Positions 22,353 through 35,029 are shown, counted from the first letter of the stretch. The stretch: DNA of 64,000 nt from Cercophora sp. LCS_1 (GCA_036250225.1 JAPZLL010000001.1:1240001-1304000), one strand, 5' to 3'. Numbers and translations: made by a program. The notes: generated by a model from the sequence alone, not told the origin.

Positions 22353-23260
22353 TTGGGTAGGAAGGCAGTGTTTCTATACTTGTACCCTCTTTACCAAACT
22401 TCCCGGCCCAATGAAAGGGGGTACCGTGTGTTGCTTGGCTGTGGCCCTAGGGTACCTCCCCGACCATGCAAAGTAGTGGGCGGTGGCAACTGTCCCCGGC
22501 CTGACGTGGGAGAACGGCTTCGGGTTGGCACTAATAAGCCCAAAGTGCCCAAAGTACGGAGTTGCTGTTCGAGTGGTTGCGCCTTACCCGACAAGGCTGT
22601 CAACTGTGGTCCCGGATTACCTCCGCGGCCTGGCATGGAGGCGTAGCTTGGGCTGCTGGGCCGTGGCCCTCGGTTAGGACCACCGGATCTCTGTCCAAGT
22701 GCTGGTCCTTGGTCCGGTAAAGCGGTCAGTTGTTGTCTGGTCTGCTGGTGCCCTTGCGAGTACTGGTTTGTTCGACTGGAGGAAGCAAAAGAAGAAGAAG
22801 AGGAAGAGGAAGAAGAAGAAGAAGGGCCATCGTAAGTATCGGCCCCAATAATCGACCTGTTTACCCTTCCAAGACACGGAAGGGCTAGACGGCAAACTGC
22901 CCACTGGTGGACTGGGCTATGAGGGGTTGAAGCCACCGGCTTTGTCGATGAGGTCACTTTGGAGATGCCTGGGAAGAACATCCATAACCATGCCTTGGTT
23001 TTGACCCCTGAGCCATAGATTGTCGGGAAGATTGTTGACGAGAACGCATTGAAGAGGATTGACAGCTTACAGGGCTGGCTTTCCCATGCCGACTCTACAC
23101 TGTGATTGGCGGTGATATTTCTAGATGGGTTGGTAGTATCTCTGGGCAGACATGCGGACGAGCGTAAGGCGATTGCTGTGCTCTTTTTGAGACCTGCGCA
23201 GGGCCAAGGGTTTCTGAACGTTGGGATCCGCAACATGGAGGAGCCTGTCCTTGAATGACT
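22353..23260 (+). pseudogene. Possible decayed coding sequence, identity unknown
   Basis: One plus frame reads long stretches resembling a globular protein, broken by stops at 22644, 22830, 22917, 23015 and 23103. It contains Cys-rich segments, a run of 11 acidic codons, VDEVTLEMPGKNIHNHALVL, IVGKIVDENALKRIDSLQGW, FLDGLVVSLGRHADERKA and FLNVGIRNMEEPVLE. The hydrophobic patterning after 22910 looks protein-like. Some stops could derive from C-to-T changes (CAG to TAG, CGA to TGA). The minus strand over the same bases has an ATG-started open frame of 303 codons (23302-22391), rich in Ser, Pro and Gly, which may be an artefact of low complexity or the true gene. I recognise neither. Confidence 0.3.
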
Positions 23261-24324
23261 GACGCTGAATGTGCCCTGGTCTGCGGTGAGATACGTGTCC
23301 ATATACCTGGAGAAGGTTCAATTACCGAGAACCTTCATATAGTCATCGTGAGAGCCGAGCCGCGTCCATCCCCCGAGGAACTGGTTGCCTGGTGCATCTG
23401 TTGCGGAAAATATGTCGACGCTGATAGGGTTGGTAATTCTTCTGATGTAGAAGTCTGACTCTAAAGGCCTGGTCCCTAGCTTGATCCACACTGAAGTAGA
23501 CATCAGTCACATTCGTCCGCTATCGAGACTCTCTTGTCGAGCTAACAACTTACATCGCTCACAAGTATGTATTAGGTAGAGTCTTGTGTCTGAGCCCGGC
23601 TGGACTGTGACTGTCATATTTTTTTTCTCTTCCCTGGCTTCATGCGTGTATTTGAGCGTTGTGAGTAGCAGCTGGACGACACAGATAAGTTGAACCCACA
23701 CTGGTAGTTGTCGATAGTGGTGTGTATCGCTGAAGTGTGTGTTGTTGGAGACGCATGAGTAGGTGGAAGACGGAAAGTTGAGAGTCATGGCGGGCGTGGA
23801 GGGGAAGATCTTCGGAAACAAAAGAGAGACGGAGCACCCGTCTCATCATATACTCCCCTAGGATTGATATATCATCCAAACACCACCATAAAAAGTAGAA
23901 GAGGTGGGCCATGAAGCTCTACACTCGCACGATAAACGTCTCACAAAGAGGGAGGTTGTTGTCGAGTTCTGACAGCTAAGGTATCCAATGTCACACATCT
24001 TTGTGCATCGTCTCTGGTGTAAAATTGTGATTGAAACCGCATAAAATCTCCAACATGAAGTCTCATTCATCAAGTAGTCTCCACATTACCATAATGCAGA
24101 GGATTCTAACCAAGCCCGGCCGTACACGGTGTTGACTCAGAGCCTTCACTCTACACACCTAAACAACCCATCTCACTCACCAACCCTCACAAAAACCAGT
24201 CATAACAAACAGCAATGCATTTTAATTACCTATCAGCAAATCCAGAACTCCAGATTCTGATCCCATTACCCCTGGCACAAACAACCACAAAAATAACCGT
24301 CCCAAAATATCAACATTGAAGTGA

Positions 24325-24355
<31 letters not shown>

Positions 24356-24359
24356 CACA
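24325..24359. repeat. (AC)n microsatellite
   Basis: Simple AC repeat of about 17 units with one CG interruption, just downstream of the 3' end of the minus-strand GPI-type gene. Confidence 0.95.
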
Positions 24360-24381
24360 TCACCTCCATGTTTTCATTACC

Positions 24382-25230
24382 CTAAAGCCCCAAAATAAAC
24401 CCAAGTCCCAGCGCCAACCCAGCAACAACAGGCGCAAGGATGCCCCCCTCGCCACCACCCAACACCCTCACGCCCGCATTCGGATTAGGACCCCCGCTCG
24501 CCGTCGGCGTACTCCCCTGCAACAACTCGGCCCCCTCGGTGATAGTGACCGGCGCAAACCCGAACCGGTCCCCGCTCGTCCAGTTATAACTATACGTGGA
24601 AAACGTCCCGTTCCAAGCCGTATTCTTGGCGTACCACGCACTGCCCACGTGCGTGAGGTTGCAGACGGCCGACTCGGTGCCGTTGAGGCTGCATCTGTTG
24701 ATTCTAGTTTTGCGAAACACAATCTACATCAGCCCCTTTCTGACCCAGCGTCTTGGTTGCGAAAGGGGGAGAGACACTCACAGCGTGTGGTCAGGTCCAT
24801 ATCTAGTCCCGGTGAACATAAACGTAGCGGGTCCCTGCGTGATAGTGCTGGGCTGGCCCGTCGTGGTTGTGATTTGGCCGATCCGTCGGCTTGAGCCAAG
24901 CGTGGTGATGGTTGTTGTTCCATTCTCGGTGACGCTCTGGGTCTGGACGGGCCGCTGGTCGACTCGCGTCGAGGTGATGACGTATGTTGTTAGGTCGGCG
25001 TTGATGCCGAGGACCGAGCCCGAGTCTCGGTGGACGAGGGTGTACGGGAGGCCTTCGTACGATCGCTCGTCGATAAAGAAGATTTGGACCACGCGCGTGA
25101 GGCTTGTTGTTGGGGTGGGGCCCGGGGAGGTGGGAGTGGTGGCATCGGATGTGCTGCTGGTTGTTGATTCCTGGGCTTGGACTGGGTTGTTGAGCGCCAG
25201 CGCCAGCGCCAGAAGTTGGAAGGATCGCAT
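24382..25230 (-). CDS. Secreted Thr-rich protein with C-terminal hydrophobic (GPI-type) tail
   Basis: Exons 25230-24782 and 24703-24382 with a 78-nt intron (GTGAGT...AAAACTAG), giving 256 residues. An alternative acceptor nine bases further on (CAACAG) keeps frame and removes three residues. The protein has a signal peptide (MRSFQLLALALALNNPVQAQ) and a Ser/Thr/Pro spacer. A domain with VVQIFFIDERSYEGLPYTLV, TFMFTGTRYGPDHT and a Cys pair around SLNGTESAVCNLTH follows. GSAWYAKNTAWNGTFSTY and several N-glycosylation sequons come next. A hydrophobic tail GGILAPVVAGLALGLGFILGL closes the protein, consistent with a GPI signal. It is probably cell-surface or wall-linked. Function is unknown. Confidence 0.85.
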
Positions 25231-27383
25231 TTTTTTGGAGGTAGGGGGATGTAAAACGAGTGAACGGACTTCAAGTCCTCTGGTTGGTTAGCGAGTGAGT
25301 GAGCGTGTCAGACAGATAGATCCCTCGAGATCTGTCTTGAAGATGATTTTGTTGAATCACATTGCAAAACCTGGGCCAACTGGTCACATCACAAAAGATG
25401 GCCCCAATGCCTTCTTCTCCACATAAAGACTGACGACACCTTTTTCCCCCCCCCCTTCCGTCACCGAAGAAAATCGCCCTTGGTGCCGCGTAAAGACCTC
25501 CAAAAAGCGGAGGTTCGAGAGGCAGCCGCGAGTTTAGCCGCGACAACCAGTTCCTCAAGGTACGAATCCCATCATCCCAAGACGCCATCTCCCGCTGGCC
25601 TTTCCCAGTAATGCCCGGCTTGGAAACTTGGTTCCCATAGCGGACTGGATTAAGCCAGATGGGCTTTCGCTCTGTCGGCCGATTGGAATGCCTTGTCCCG
25701 TCGCTCGGATCAGTCGGCACGGCTTGTGTCCCCGGAGAATATTATTTTGGGGAAAGAGTAATATGTTGGAACTGCTTGACGCCCGGTAGTGATTTTGGGG
25801 CTCGGTGTGTCCTTTCCCTCGGTGATGTTTGGAGACAGCCCTGGCCAAGACCGAGTCCGACTTGCTTCGCCGCGGGAGATAGTGGTGCCGCTTGGCAACC
25901 ACCGCGAAGATTGCGTAGCGGTTTGAGACTAGCGATAGAGAAGCTCAAAGCTGGCAGTCCTTGGTGGGAAGAAAGAAAGAGAAAGAAAGAAAACATGGGA
26001 TTAAGGGAAAAAAATGAGGAGGATGAGTGGACGGCGATTCTCAATCGCACCTGCCATTTAACGGGCAGCTTCCCTCCAGTCATCGTATGCATGCCACGAC
26101 ACTTGTCCAGCAGCAAAGGTCTAACAGTTCAAAAAATGGAAAAAGAAGAAGAAGAAGAAGAAGAAGAAGACAACCAATTGCAAGGAAATAGGCCACGAGT
26201 GATGATATACCTCTCATCATGTCGCGGCTCGAGCACCTTATGTATGTTGTCCCGTCCGGGCGGTGACTCGGGGCGGAACGTCGAACGACATTGAATCACC
26301 ACGAAACAAAACACAGGCAGCCAAACTCCCACCCTTATATCATCACACACACTCCCATGCAAACAACCAGAAATAAACCGCATCTCCGTCAAACACAACA
26401 CACGCCATATCTCTCATCTCTGCAAATCAACCCGCTCCCGTGTCTCTCTGCAAAACCGCGTACCTGCATATCCCCAATCCAATCGAACTCGCCCCTCCCT
26501 CTCAACCAACCAAACCACATCCAAATCTCGGATGTTTGCATGTACACTTCGCTTCCCTTTTTTTCCAACATGAATGCGACACAACCTCGACTACTACCAC
26601 CACCACCACCACCACCACGGGGGAAAAAAAACGTGCTCAGCACTGCACAAACACCAAATCCTCTCCGTGCAACCCAACCACACAGATCTGATTGATCCGC
26701 AGGGTCCAACCCTGAACTACCTGACAAAGTGAGTCGACTGTCCAACTATCCAATCCCGAAACGGGGCTGGGAGGGAGGATCAACCCCAACTCGGAAGGTC
26801 GTCCGCCGGATCCGATTTTCCGCGATAATCCCCAAGGCCACCACTTGTTTCAAGTGAGAAAACACGCGCCGTCCGCCCAAATCAACCACATGGACCTTGT
26901 AGCACCAATACTACCCCTTGGGAAATGAGCACCAAGACAACAGCCGAGTGGAGACTTCCCACTAGATAGACGGTCGTATGAGCGCTTTGTTACTCTACTG
27001 AGAGATATTGCACTGGAGTCCTCGGGAAAGGGTTGGTACTGCTGTTTCACGGCTCACTCATTCACTCAAAGTCACTCACTCACGAATGGTTAGGTTGGTG
27101 GCTTTTGAAAAAAAGACGCTTATGATAGCTTGTTCCGCGGCGCAATTCATCATAAGCGCCAAAAAAAAAAAAATACAATTAGAAGATTAAATACAGAGAG
27201 TATCTGCTTGGTATCTGTCGTCCCGATGCTAGACATCCAAAAACCACTATAAAAACAAACAAAGCAGCTTTGAACTCGCTTGCTTTTTCATCCGCCCCGT
27301 GTCGTAAAGTATGCCGTAGCCTTCCAGGCTTTTATGATGCAAGAAACCGAAAGAAACGTCCGTCATTACCAGGTCGAAAAGAC
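25231..27383. other. Intergenic, microsatellite-rich
   Basis: 2.15 kb separating two minus-strand secreted-protein genes. It contains a (GAA)n tract, a (CCA)n tract near 26598-26620, a CACTCA-type repeat near 27055-27085 and an A12 run near 27160-27172. No gene is supported. Confidence 0.5.
26145..26170. repeat. (GAA)n microsatellite
   Basis: About eight to nine perfect GAA units in a purine-rich stretch. Confidence 0.9.
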
Positions 27384-28082
27384 TTAGGCAAGGACGACGG
27401 CGGCGAGACCGGCGGCAGCGGCGAGGATGAGGGAGCTGCCGAGCGAAGCAGCGCCGGCAGTGACGGTAGCCTGAGGAGGCTTGGTGACGGTGCCGTTGGA
27501 GGGCTTGCCGGGCCAGGCGCCAGTGGGGGCAACTGTGGGGCAGGGGACCTCGACGGTCTCATAGATGACGGTGGGGATGACGGTGGTGATGGCAGTCGAG
27601 ATGGTCTTGACAGAGAAGGTGGGGCAGGCAGGCGCGACGGTGGTGAGGGACTTGGGGGGCCACGCGCCGGTGCCGGGGGCGCTCTTGGAAGGCCAGGGAG
27701 CAGTACCGTTCTTGGGGGGCCAGGGAGCACCGCCGCCGGGGGCGCCACCGGTGGGGACGGCGGAGTCGGTGACGGGGCAGACGGTGGTGGAGACGGGGAC
27801 AGTCTCGGTCACGACAACGACCGGGGCGTCAGCGGGGCAGCGGGTGACGGTGTCGGGGCAGTCGGTGACGGTGTAGATGGTGGTGCTGTAGACAGTCGAG
27901 GTCGTCAGGGGGATGACGGTGCTGGAGACAACAGTCGACTCGGCGGGGCAGTCGGTGACGGTAGGGCCGCACGAGGTGATGGTGACATAGTCGGTAGAGT
28001 AGATAGTGCTCTGGCTCTCGACAGGGGCGGTAGCGGCAGCCAAGGCGGCGCCAGCGACAGCGGTAGCAGCAGTGAAACGCAT
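27384..28082 (-). CDS. GPI-anchored Ser/Thr-rich cell wall protein
   Basis: Single exon of 232 codons. It has a signal peptide (MRFTAATAVAGAALAAATAPVES). Repeated Thr/Val-rich segments with paired Cys follow (SCGPTVTDCPAE, VTDCPDTVTRCPAD). A Pro/Gly/Trp repeat region comes next (GGAPWPPKNGT, APWPSKSAPGTGAWPPKS, GAWPGKPSNGT). The last part is PCPTVAPT and a C-terminal hydrophobic tail GSSLILAAAAGLAAVVLA after small residues, a typical GPI attachment signal. Codon choice is strongly GC-ending (ACGGTC, GTCACC), suggesting high expression. The product is probably a structural wall mannoprotein. A long open frame on the opposite strand reflects this codon bias. Confidence 0.9.
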   Translation of the reverse strand: MRFTAATAVAGAALAAATAPVESQSTIYSTDYVTITSCGPTVTDCPAESTVVSSTVIPLTTSTVYSTTIYTVTDCPDTVTRCPADAPVVVVTETVPVSTTVCPVTDSAVPTGGAPGGGAPWPPKNGTAPWPSKSAPGTGAWPPKSLTTVAPACPTFSVKTISTAITTVIPTVIYETVEVPCPTVAPTGAWPGKPSNGTVTKPPQATVTAGAASLGSSLILAAAAGLAAVVLA

Positions 28083-31000
28083 CTTGAAGGTGTTGGTCTT
28101 GATCGTTGAAAACGAAAAAGCGGTATAAGTGTTTCTGTTTGGGGGGTTTGAAAGAGTGACTGAAGCTAGAAAGCTTGGAAGTTGTTTAAAGAATGGACGA
28201 CCGAAGTCAAGGGAGTCAGGAAGAACTCGGGAGCTGAATTGGCTGGTGGGCTGAAGAGAAGAAGAAACAGGAGAGACTGAAGTCGAGGAGCATCCGTCCT
28301 AAATACCTGTGGCACCGCTGGCCCTCTCCTCTCTGCGGTTGCTCGTTGTGGGAGTCTTCGACTCGGGAAATTACCGCCTTTGGTGACCATCGGAGGCGAT
28401 GGCATCCTGATCCAGGGGCACAGAGAACGGCGTCTGCAAGGGTCCCTGGGTGTGGTGGCAGGGGTGCATCGTCTTTCCATTTCCAGGTTGGCGGAGCATT
28501 TTGGAGGGGCAGACGTTGTATATTGCTCCACCACCATCAGTCGCTGATTTGTTCGGTAGGAAAATCGACGTGGTCCTGGAGCTGCCAATCTCGTCTCCGA
28601 TAGCACTTCCTGCGGCGTCGACCCTCAAGAGCAGACCGCGTTACACTCCGAAAAGGGGCCGTTATGGATCATGGCGACCGTCCCCGTGATTGTTGCCCGG
28701 CCGCTTCATATTTGACGAACTCGACCAGACGACACGTTGCGGCGCTACCGTCTGCCAGCGCGTCGCGCGATGGAGTCGCATGTCTTGACCGTCTGGGACC
28801 TGGGGTGCTGGAGGTCTGCACACACCCTTTAGCATCAAAATCTTCAACATCCCGAGACATTGCCGGGGTTTGGTGTGGTCTCGATCTGGTTCTGACGATG
28901 CCAGGAATACGCCAGTACGCCCATGGGATTTCGAGCGTGGGAGTCGGCTTGGCTTTGCGCCACCTGCAGGGCCCCTCGGTTGCCGCGCCGGTTGCGCTCA
29001 CCGCACGCAAATCTGCTTCCTTTTTCGCAGCCACTGACGCCCTCCCCCGTCGCTGACCGTTGGTGGCTGACGGCACCAAACTTGACTGCCGGCTGCATGG
29101 CGTCACAGAAGGATCTTGGTGAGAAGCTTCTTCCCATCGGCGCCATGGGCCTCATCCGATCCGCGATTGCTTTTCTGAGTCCTTCCACATGCTCGCTGAC
29201 GGTTGCTGACCACCTCATTGTCGACAATTGCTGACCATTCCCACCGTGAACGTCTAGCCCCGTCTGAACGGGCAAGGCGAGAGTGCGATGGAAATTCTGG
29301 TCGCACCTTGACGTTGCAATTGGCTGGTCAAAGGAACACTGCTGGAATTGCTGAAATGGGGTTTGCCTGAATTCTCCACGCGCGATTTGATTGATTTGAT
29401 TTGCACTTCAAGGGCGCTAATGCAGGTACCAATGGCGAATGCTCCTCCCCATTCGACCCCATTCAATCCAACAGGCGTAACCGTTGGTCTCATCGAAACA
29501 CAAGCGAGATGGGGCCATGTCGAGCATCGTGGCGGTCGAAATCTCCCTGCCCAGTCGTTCCTTGGTTTGTGCGGAGTGCAGCGTCCGCATTGTCAGGGTT
29601 CCACTTCTAGAAGTCTGTTCGTTTCCTCCTTTTCAACCGTTCGTCCCTGGAAACACGGCCCACCAATCCATCTCGGAGAAAGATTCACATCTGGCATGTG
29701 CCTGAGCCGAAATTCCGCTGTTGCCCCCGTCCCTCCTCCTCGTATACACCGCCGCTCTGGATCATTGCTGTCGTCTCACAAAACTCGATACAGAAGGGAT
29801 GAGAAGGATCACCAACGCCTCCTCCTTTCCACGTTTCATCTTCATCTCCACCTCACCCGTCGCAGGAGGGATCATCGCGATTCTCAACCCCGCAGACTCG
29901 GCGAGCCAACGTTCGGTCCACTATTCTCCTGAGTCTTGACAACGGCCCGTAGCCGCATCAGCGCATCACGAGATTGGCATTTCCACACCTCTCCGTACTA
30001 CAGCTGCCTAGTTGCAATTAACTCGCTACTCTAGATAGTGGTCATTTCGCTCAGAAGGAGATGGCTGGGCCCAAATGGCCTGGACCGACATCCCAATCCT
30101 ACGGGGTGGTGTCAGTGCGCCTTGAGTTCTCGCGTGTCTCATTCCGGCACTTGTGGGGTGCTACGTTGAAATCGTTGGTTCCAGGCACAGCTCCATTTGA
30201 CGATTTGGACCCTATTCACCAACTGCGACCCCGATATTTGGACGACATCCTCGCTGGTGAAGACGGGACCCGTGCGCAGGTCTTTCCTGACCTTTCCCTT
30301 CCACGACAACTTCTAGGGCGGCAACACTGCACTTCTGCCAAGGCGGCACAACCAACACGTCGGTTCTGCCGTCTTGGTTGTTTCCCCGGTATCTTTTGTT
30401 TCAACGCCAATCCGGTCAAACTCAGCGAAGCTTGAGACGCATTCGAAGCGGCCACTCTTCTGTCCGGGCCGTTCGTTTTCAATTGTCCCGAAGGCTTGGT
30501 CGGATTGGATTTCTCCATCAAAGGCAGGACTTTGAGCTCTCGAGTGAGAGTTCGATTTGGTTTGCCGAAAGGCGCACACACTCTTTGTTATGAGTTGGGT
30601 CACACAGCACAACCCGTTTCCTCACCTGTGTTTCTGTACTAGTTTGTTTCCTGTGCCGGTCTAGACTCGGCCACTTGTCTCACCGAACACATCGCTCGCA
30701 GCAAGGCTGCGTCTGCATGATAGGTCAATCTCATCCCGAGACAATAACTGGCAGAATGGTTGGTCCCATCAGTTCGGTATCAGTCTATTCGGGAGAATGC
30801 CGTCACCGAGTTTGAGATGGCAAACAGGTCTGATTGAGGCATATGGAGCACATCAATTTCGGGATTCAGCTGCTTACGGGAGGCTGAGATGCGCGCCTAC
30901 CCCATCCCGTGTTTCCGGCTGTTTACATTACTGAAAGCAGGGTCTGCAACACAAAATGACGACAAAATCGTGCGTGCAGCCGCGGACGAGACGTTGCGCT

Positions 31001-32454
31001 GCAAGGCAGTTCTTCAGGCTGATCCCCCGCATGCGATAAGATTTTAGATCGGTTTGGCGGCTCAACCACTCAACCCTCGGGAGCACCCCACGCGAGGGCT
31101 GAGGCAAACGAGGGGTTGAGGAGCACTGCCTCATCGTTCCCCAATTCGGTCACGAGGCTTGCGCCATGAGAATACCTTCCAAGGCAGTGACGTCGCTGGC
31201 AAAGGCTAGAACGCTCGGGGGAAAAAAAAACGCACGACACGTCGGCATCTTTGCGAACGACGCAACACGAGCTCATCCGGAGCGTGGTCCTCAATTGAGT
31301 AAATTCGGTGATCGCCCGACACGACACGACACGGCATGTGCGGACGGACGAATCGGACGGCTATTTTTGGCGGGTGGTGGGTTGAGGACACCGACGTCTG
31401 TCGTGGCCTGTATGCAGCAGTGCACCGAAGAGGCCTAGGAACAGAGTCCTAGGAGGCCCCGCGTACCGAAGACGCACTCCCACGAGTTCGGTATGACGAC
31501 AGGCCGAGCCGGCGGCAACCCGCACTCCTGAGTTGTCACAACCACGATCCTTCCGTCGGCCATTGGCCGTGCGGCCCGCTGTCCAGCCCTGCAAGGCGAT
31601 GCTCTGGCCCGTGCACACGTCGAGGCCTCGCTGTCGAGTCGAGGACCGACTGGTTGGACAGCCTTGGAGCGGTCCTGCCTGGAGTTGGTCCAATACCATG
31701 CGGGCTGCGCATTCATTGCGCAGATGGTCGAAGCAGCGACGTTTGGCGAGGCTCTCGCCGTCAAAAGTGGGAGTCACCCCTCGTTTCTTCAACGGCCAGG
31801 ACGAGTCCTGCTCTGCTCCTTCTGTCTCCGTCCAATCCGTGAACCAATGCCTCTCAGCTCTGTTTTCCCTCCCCGCACCCAAGTTCCCGGCAGGGACCAG
31901 ACTTCCCCTTTTATTGTTTTTCCTGGGTGACAGCTGTCCGCCCAGCCGTTGCATTCACTGTGCGAACTGTCAGCCTGCTGAGGCTGTGGTTCGCCATCGT
32001 CGCCGTCTTCTTATCCCGCTCCCCCAATCCACGCCTTCTTCTCTTCTTTTCTTCTTGTGGGAATCCACGTTCGCTCATCGCATAATCCCTCTGGAGGACT
32101 CATTGAGGGCGCGCGCTTTGCATATATATGTCCCTGCCCCGTCCACGACGCCTTCAGGCAGACCCCCTTCCTGACCGTGGTTGCCTGCTGCTGCCCTGCT
32201 GTACCGCCTAAAGGAGGCCGCCCAGCCCAGCCCCGCAGCCTTCCGCCGCAAAACAGCAGAATACTTCACCATCCACCATCATCAGGTGACTCACCTGGCT
32301 ACCTCTTCGCCTCAGTGAGTGGCACCTCACCTCATTACCGTCGCCCAAACATTTGTGTTGACCTGCTCGTAGCGTAGCGTCACGCGTTTGAGAGAGACGC
32401 GCTCCGACCTCCTCGGAAGCCGTCCGGCGCTAGCAAACACTCCACTTGAGCCTG
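28083..32454. other. Gene-poor interval, 4.4 kb
   Basis: No frame here combines an ATG, good length and recognisable sequence. The last 500 bases before 32455 are C-rich with pyrimidine tracts and look like the promoter and leader of the C2H2 gene. The remainder could hold a non-coding RNA or remote regulatory DNA, but nothing is visible. Confidence 0.4.
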
Positions 32455-35029
32455 ATGTCCAACACCGGCACTATGTCTTCGGTCGGGGCCGGAGCCGAGC
32501 CCGCCGCGGCTCCGCAAGTGTGCTCACAGTGCCGCAAGTCGTTCCCTCGCCTCTGCGACTTGAACAAACACGCCAAATCCCACAGTCGCCCCTTCAAGTG
32601 CACCGTCACTTCTTGCAAGTACCACGAACATGGTTGGCCCACGGCAAAGGAGCTGGAGCGTCATGTCAATGACAAGCACTCCCGGACTCCCCGAACGTTC
32701 AAGTGCATCTACCAACCGTGCACCTACGAATCCAAGCGAGAGTCAAATTGCAAGCAACACATGGAAAAAAAGCACGGCTGGGTATACCACAGGAGCAAAT
32801 CGAATGGGAAACAAGTCCCATCGCAGCACCCGTCCGGCCTCTCGCTTGCCCGGCCACTCTCTCATCTGCAGACGAATCTGCCTCCTCAAGCGGGCACAGG
32901 CGTCCATCCCACACCCGTGTCAGCAAAACCAGTGGTGCCAGCATTTGAGGCGGACTTCGTCCTGTATCCTGACGACAACGAACAACCAATCATCCTCGGT
33001 CAAGCCGGCGACGAGCTCTCTCGCAATTACGAAGACGCCCCAGGCGACGAGTCCCGCGTCTTCATCCCATGGAACTCGCCTGCTACCCGCTTGATGAAGA
33101 ACCAGTCGGTACTTGAAATGTTTACCGAGACCTACAATCGAGCACCCGAGAAGTCCATGGCACACTCAGACGCGATGATCGACCCGTCTCTCCAGCACTA
33201 CACGCATACGCCTAGCCAGGGCTGGCAGAAACTCGATGGCGACAATCTCGCATGCATGAGCACCCCAGTGAAAGTCGAGCCGCCCAGTCTGGGCTTGGAT
33301 ACGTTTTCTTGGAGCCGGGGAAGTGACACTGGCTCTGCGCCCGAAGACTCTCCCTCTGGCGGAGGGAACCCGTCGACTGCGTACAGTTCGCAATTTCCGA
33401 CCCCGCACAGCGTTTCTCTGGACTTTACAGGCGCGGCAGCCCAACCAGGACAGATGGGGTGGATGCAACAGAGACCTCGTCGTCGTGGCTCGGATGGGGA
33501 GAGTGATCGGCCGGAGAAGAGGTTCAAGTCCAGCCCAGTGGAGGACTTTACGGACAGCAACATGCCGGATATCTTCAGACGCGCCCACCCTCACATCTAG
33601 TACGTAGTCACGAGCCCCGCGGCCAACCCATGGTCCCACATCGAGGAGGGTCGTGAATGCTGACGTCTGCACCGAACAGCGACAGGGACCAGAAAGAAAA
33701 ATATTCGCCATGCCACTCATCGCACCGAGATATCTCAACCTTGGTGTGAGTACAGCCCTGTTTCTGGTTCTTTTCGCTGCTAACGGATGCAGACGGCACT
33801 TGGGTCGACCGGCACACCGTCTTTGCGTTACCAAAGAAACCATTTCATCCTTTGAGATTGAAGACGACGATTATCCCCACCCGAGAATTGGCATCTGCCG
33901 CCGGTGTTGGAGCCAGTTTTCCGACCGCCAGGCTTTCAGCGAGCACATTGCCAACCCCTGCAGCAAGGTTTCTAAAGGGAAGCGAGAGAAGTGGCAAGTT
34001 CTCTATGACAGCTTCACACCACTCGTTACCCCTTCCACCGGCGCCACTATCCAGAGCCAGCCTCCCTCCAGGCTCGATGCGCGAGAGCAGCCGCCACGTT
34101 CGCCAAGTCGGCAGAGTGATTTCTTCGCGGCTGCCGGCGAGGAAGCGCGATGGGATGTACCATCATCACCCTTCCCCCGACAGTCTGTGGCGCCATTATC
34201 AGTCCCCGACAGCTCTCTGGTCTCCCTACACGAGTACGAAAGACTCCAGAAAGAGCACGACGAGCTTCGCCAGAAACACCAACAGCTTGAGAAGATAGCG
34301 AACAAGCTTCTCATCGACCGAGCATATCAAGAGGCGGGCGCAACGGTTGCTACAGGTGCATCATCAGATGGCTCTCCATTTTTATCTACCGAACCCAAAC
34401 CTCTCCGTCGGCCCGCCGTTTCCATCTTAACCTCTCGTGTCCCTCAGCTTAACGGGGATAGCCTGGAACGCGACATCCAGGGTCTCATGAATGAGTCCGA
34501 GGGGCTTTCACGCCAGGACTCTGATCTAAGTTTTACGCGATCCGTCCACGTCACCAACAGCCCCCCTCCACTTCCACTGGCGAACGACTTCACCGCAGAT
34601 AACAAGTCAAAAGGCAAAGCCCCGACAGTCCGCACGGCCACTCCTCGCCGTAAGCTGCTTGAATCGATCCCGGACTCGGGCTACCAGAGCATGGGCAACC
34701 AACGCAACGGCAGTTTCGGCGAAGCCACCGGCATGCCGGATGGAGCAGAACTCCAGAGCCGCTTGCAAGGTCACCGGCGCCACCCCAGCAGCCAGTCGAC
34801 TGCGCAGTGGGACTCCGCTACTTCCGCAGTGCACCAGTTTGAGCAAAGGCGAGAGAACATTGCGTGGAAGGCAGACATATTTGGGCCCCCAGCGGGGAGT
34901 TCATTTGAAGCAACAACTCAGCACAATACGTTTATGCCTGGGATGGCGACCCAAATGTCGTCGTCCCAATCGGCCGGCGAGCAGGCAATGGATGATATAT
35001 TCAATGATTATTTTACTTTTGAGCGATAA
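32455..35029 (+). CDS. C2H2 zinc-finger transcription factor (filamentous-fungal family)
   Basis: Three exons: 32455-33599, 33680-33745 and 33793-35029, giving 815 residues. The first long frame ends in TAG only because the stop overlaps the GTACGT donor. The 66-nt middle exon encodes DRDQKEKYSPCHSSHRDIST and joins both long frames. Residues 22-42 form a classic finger (CSQCRKSFPRLCDLNKHAKSH). Two atypical fingers follow (FKCTVTSCKYHEHGWP..., FKCIYQPCTYESKRESNCKQ...), ending in KKHGWVYHRSKSNGK, a signature I recall from many fungal C2H2 proteins. A second Cys/His cluster lies in exon 3 (ICRRCWSQFSDRQAF...), then a coiled coil (YERLQKEHDELRQKHQQLEK). The C-terminus AMDDIFNDYFTFER could be an activation motif. 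It is a nuclear DNA-binding regulator by inference; target genes are unknown. Confidence 0.88.

Larger units (their letters stand above)
21820..24381. other. Intergenic with decayed coding region and microsatellite
   Basis: 2.6 kb without an intact, recognisable gene. It holds the possible degraded gene at about 22353-23260 (listed separately) and the (AC)n tract near its right end. Confidence 0.5.

Noticed and set aside
24325..24359. Repeat tracts considered as a CRISPR-like array
   Set aside because: They are simple dinucleotide microsatellites with no spacers, in a eukaryotic genome.
27270..28109. 279-codon plus-strand frame rich in Gly, Asp and Ser
   Set aside because: It is exactly antisense to the GPI-type wall protein, and its openness follows from that gene's GC-ending codon bias.
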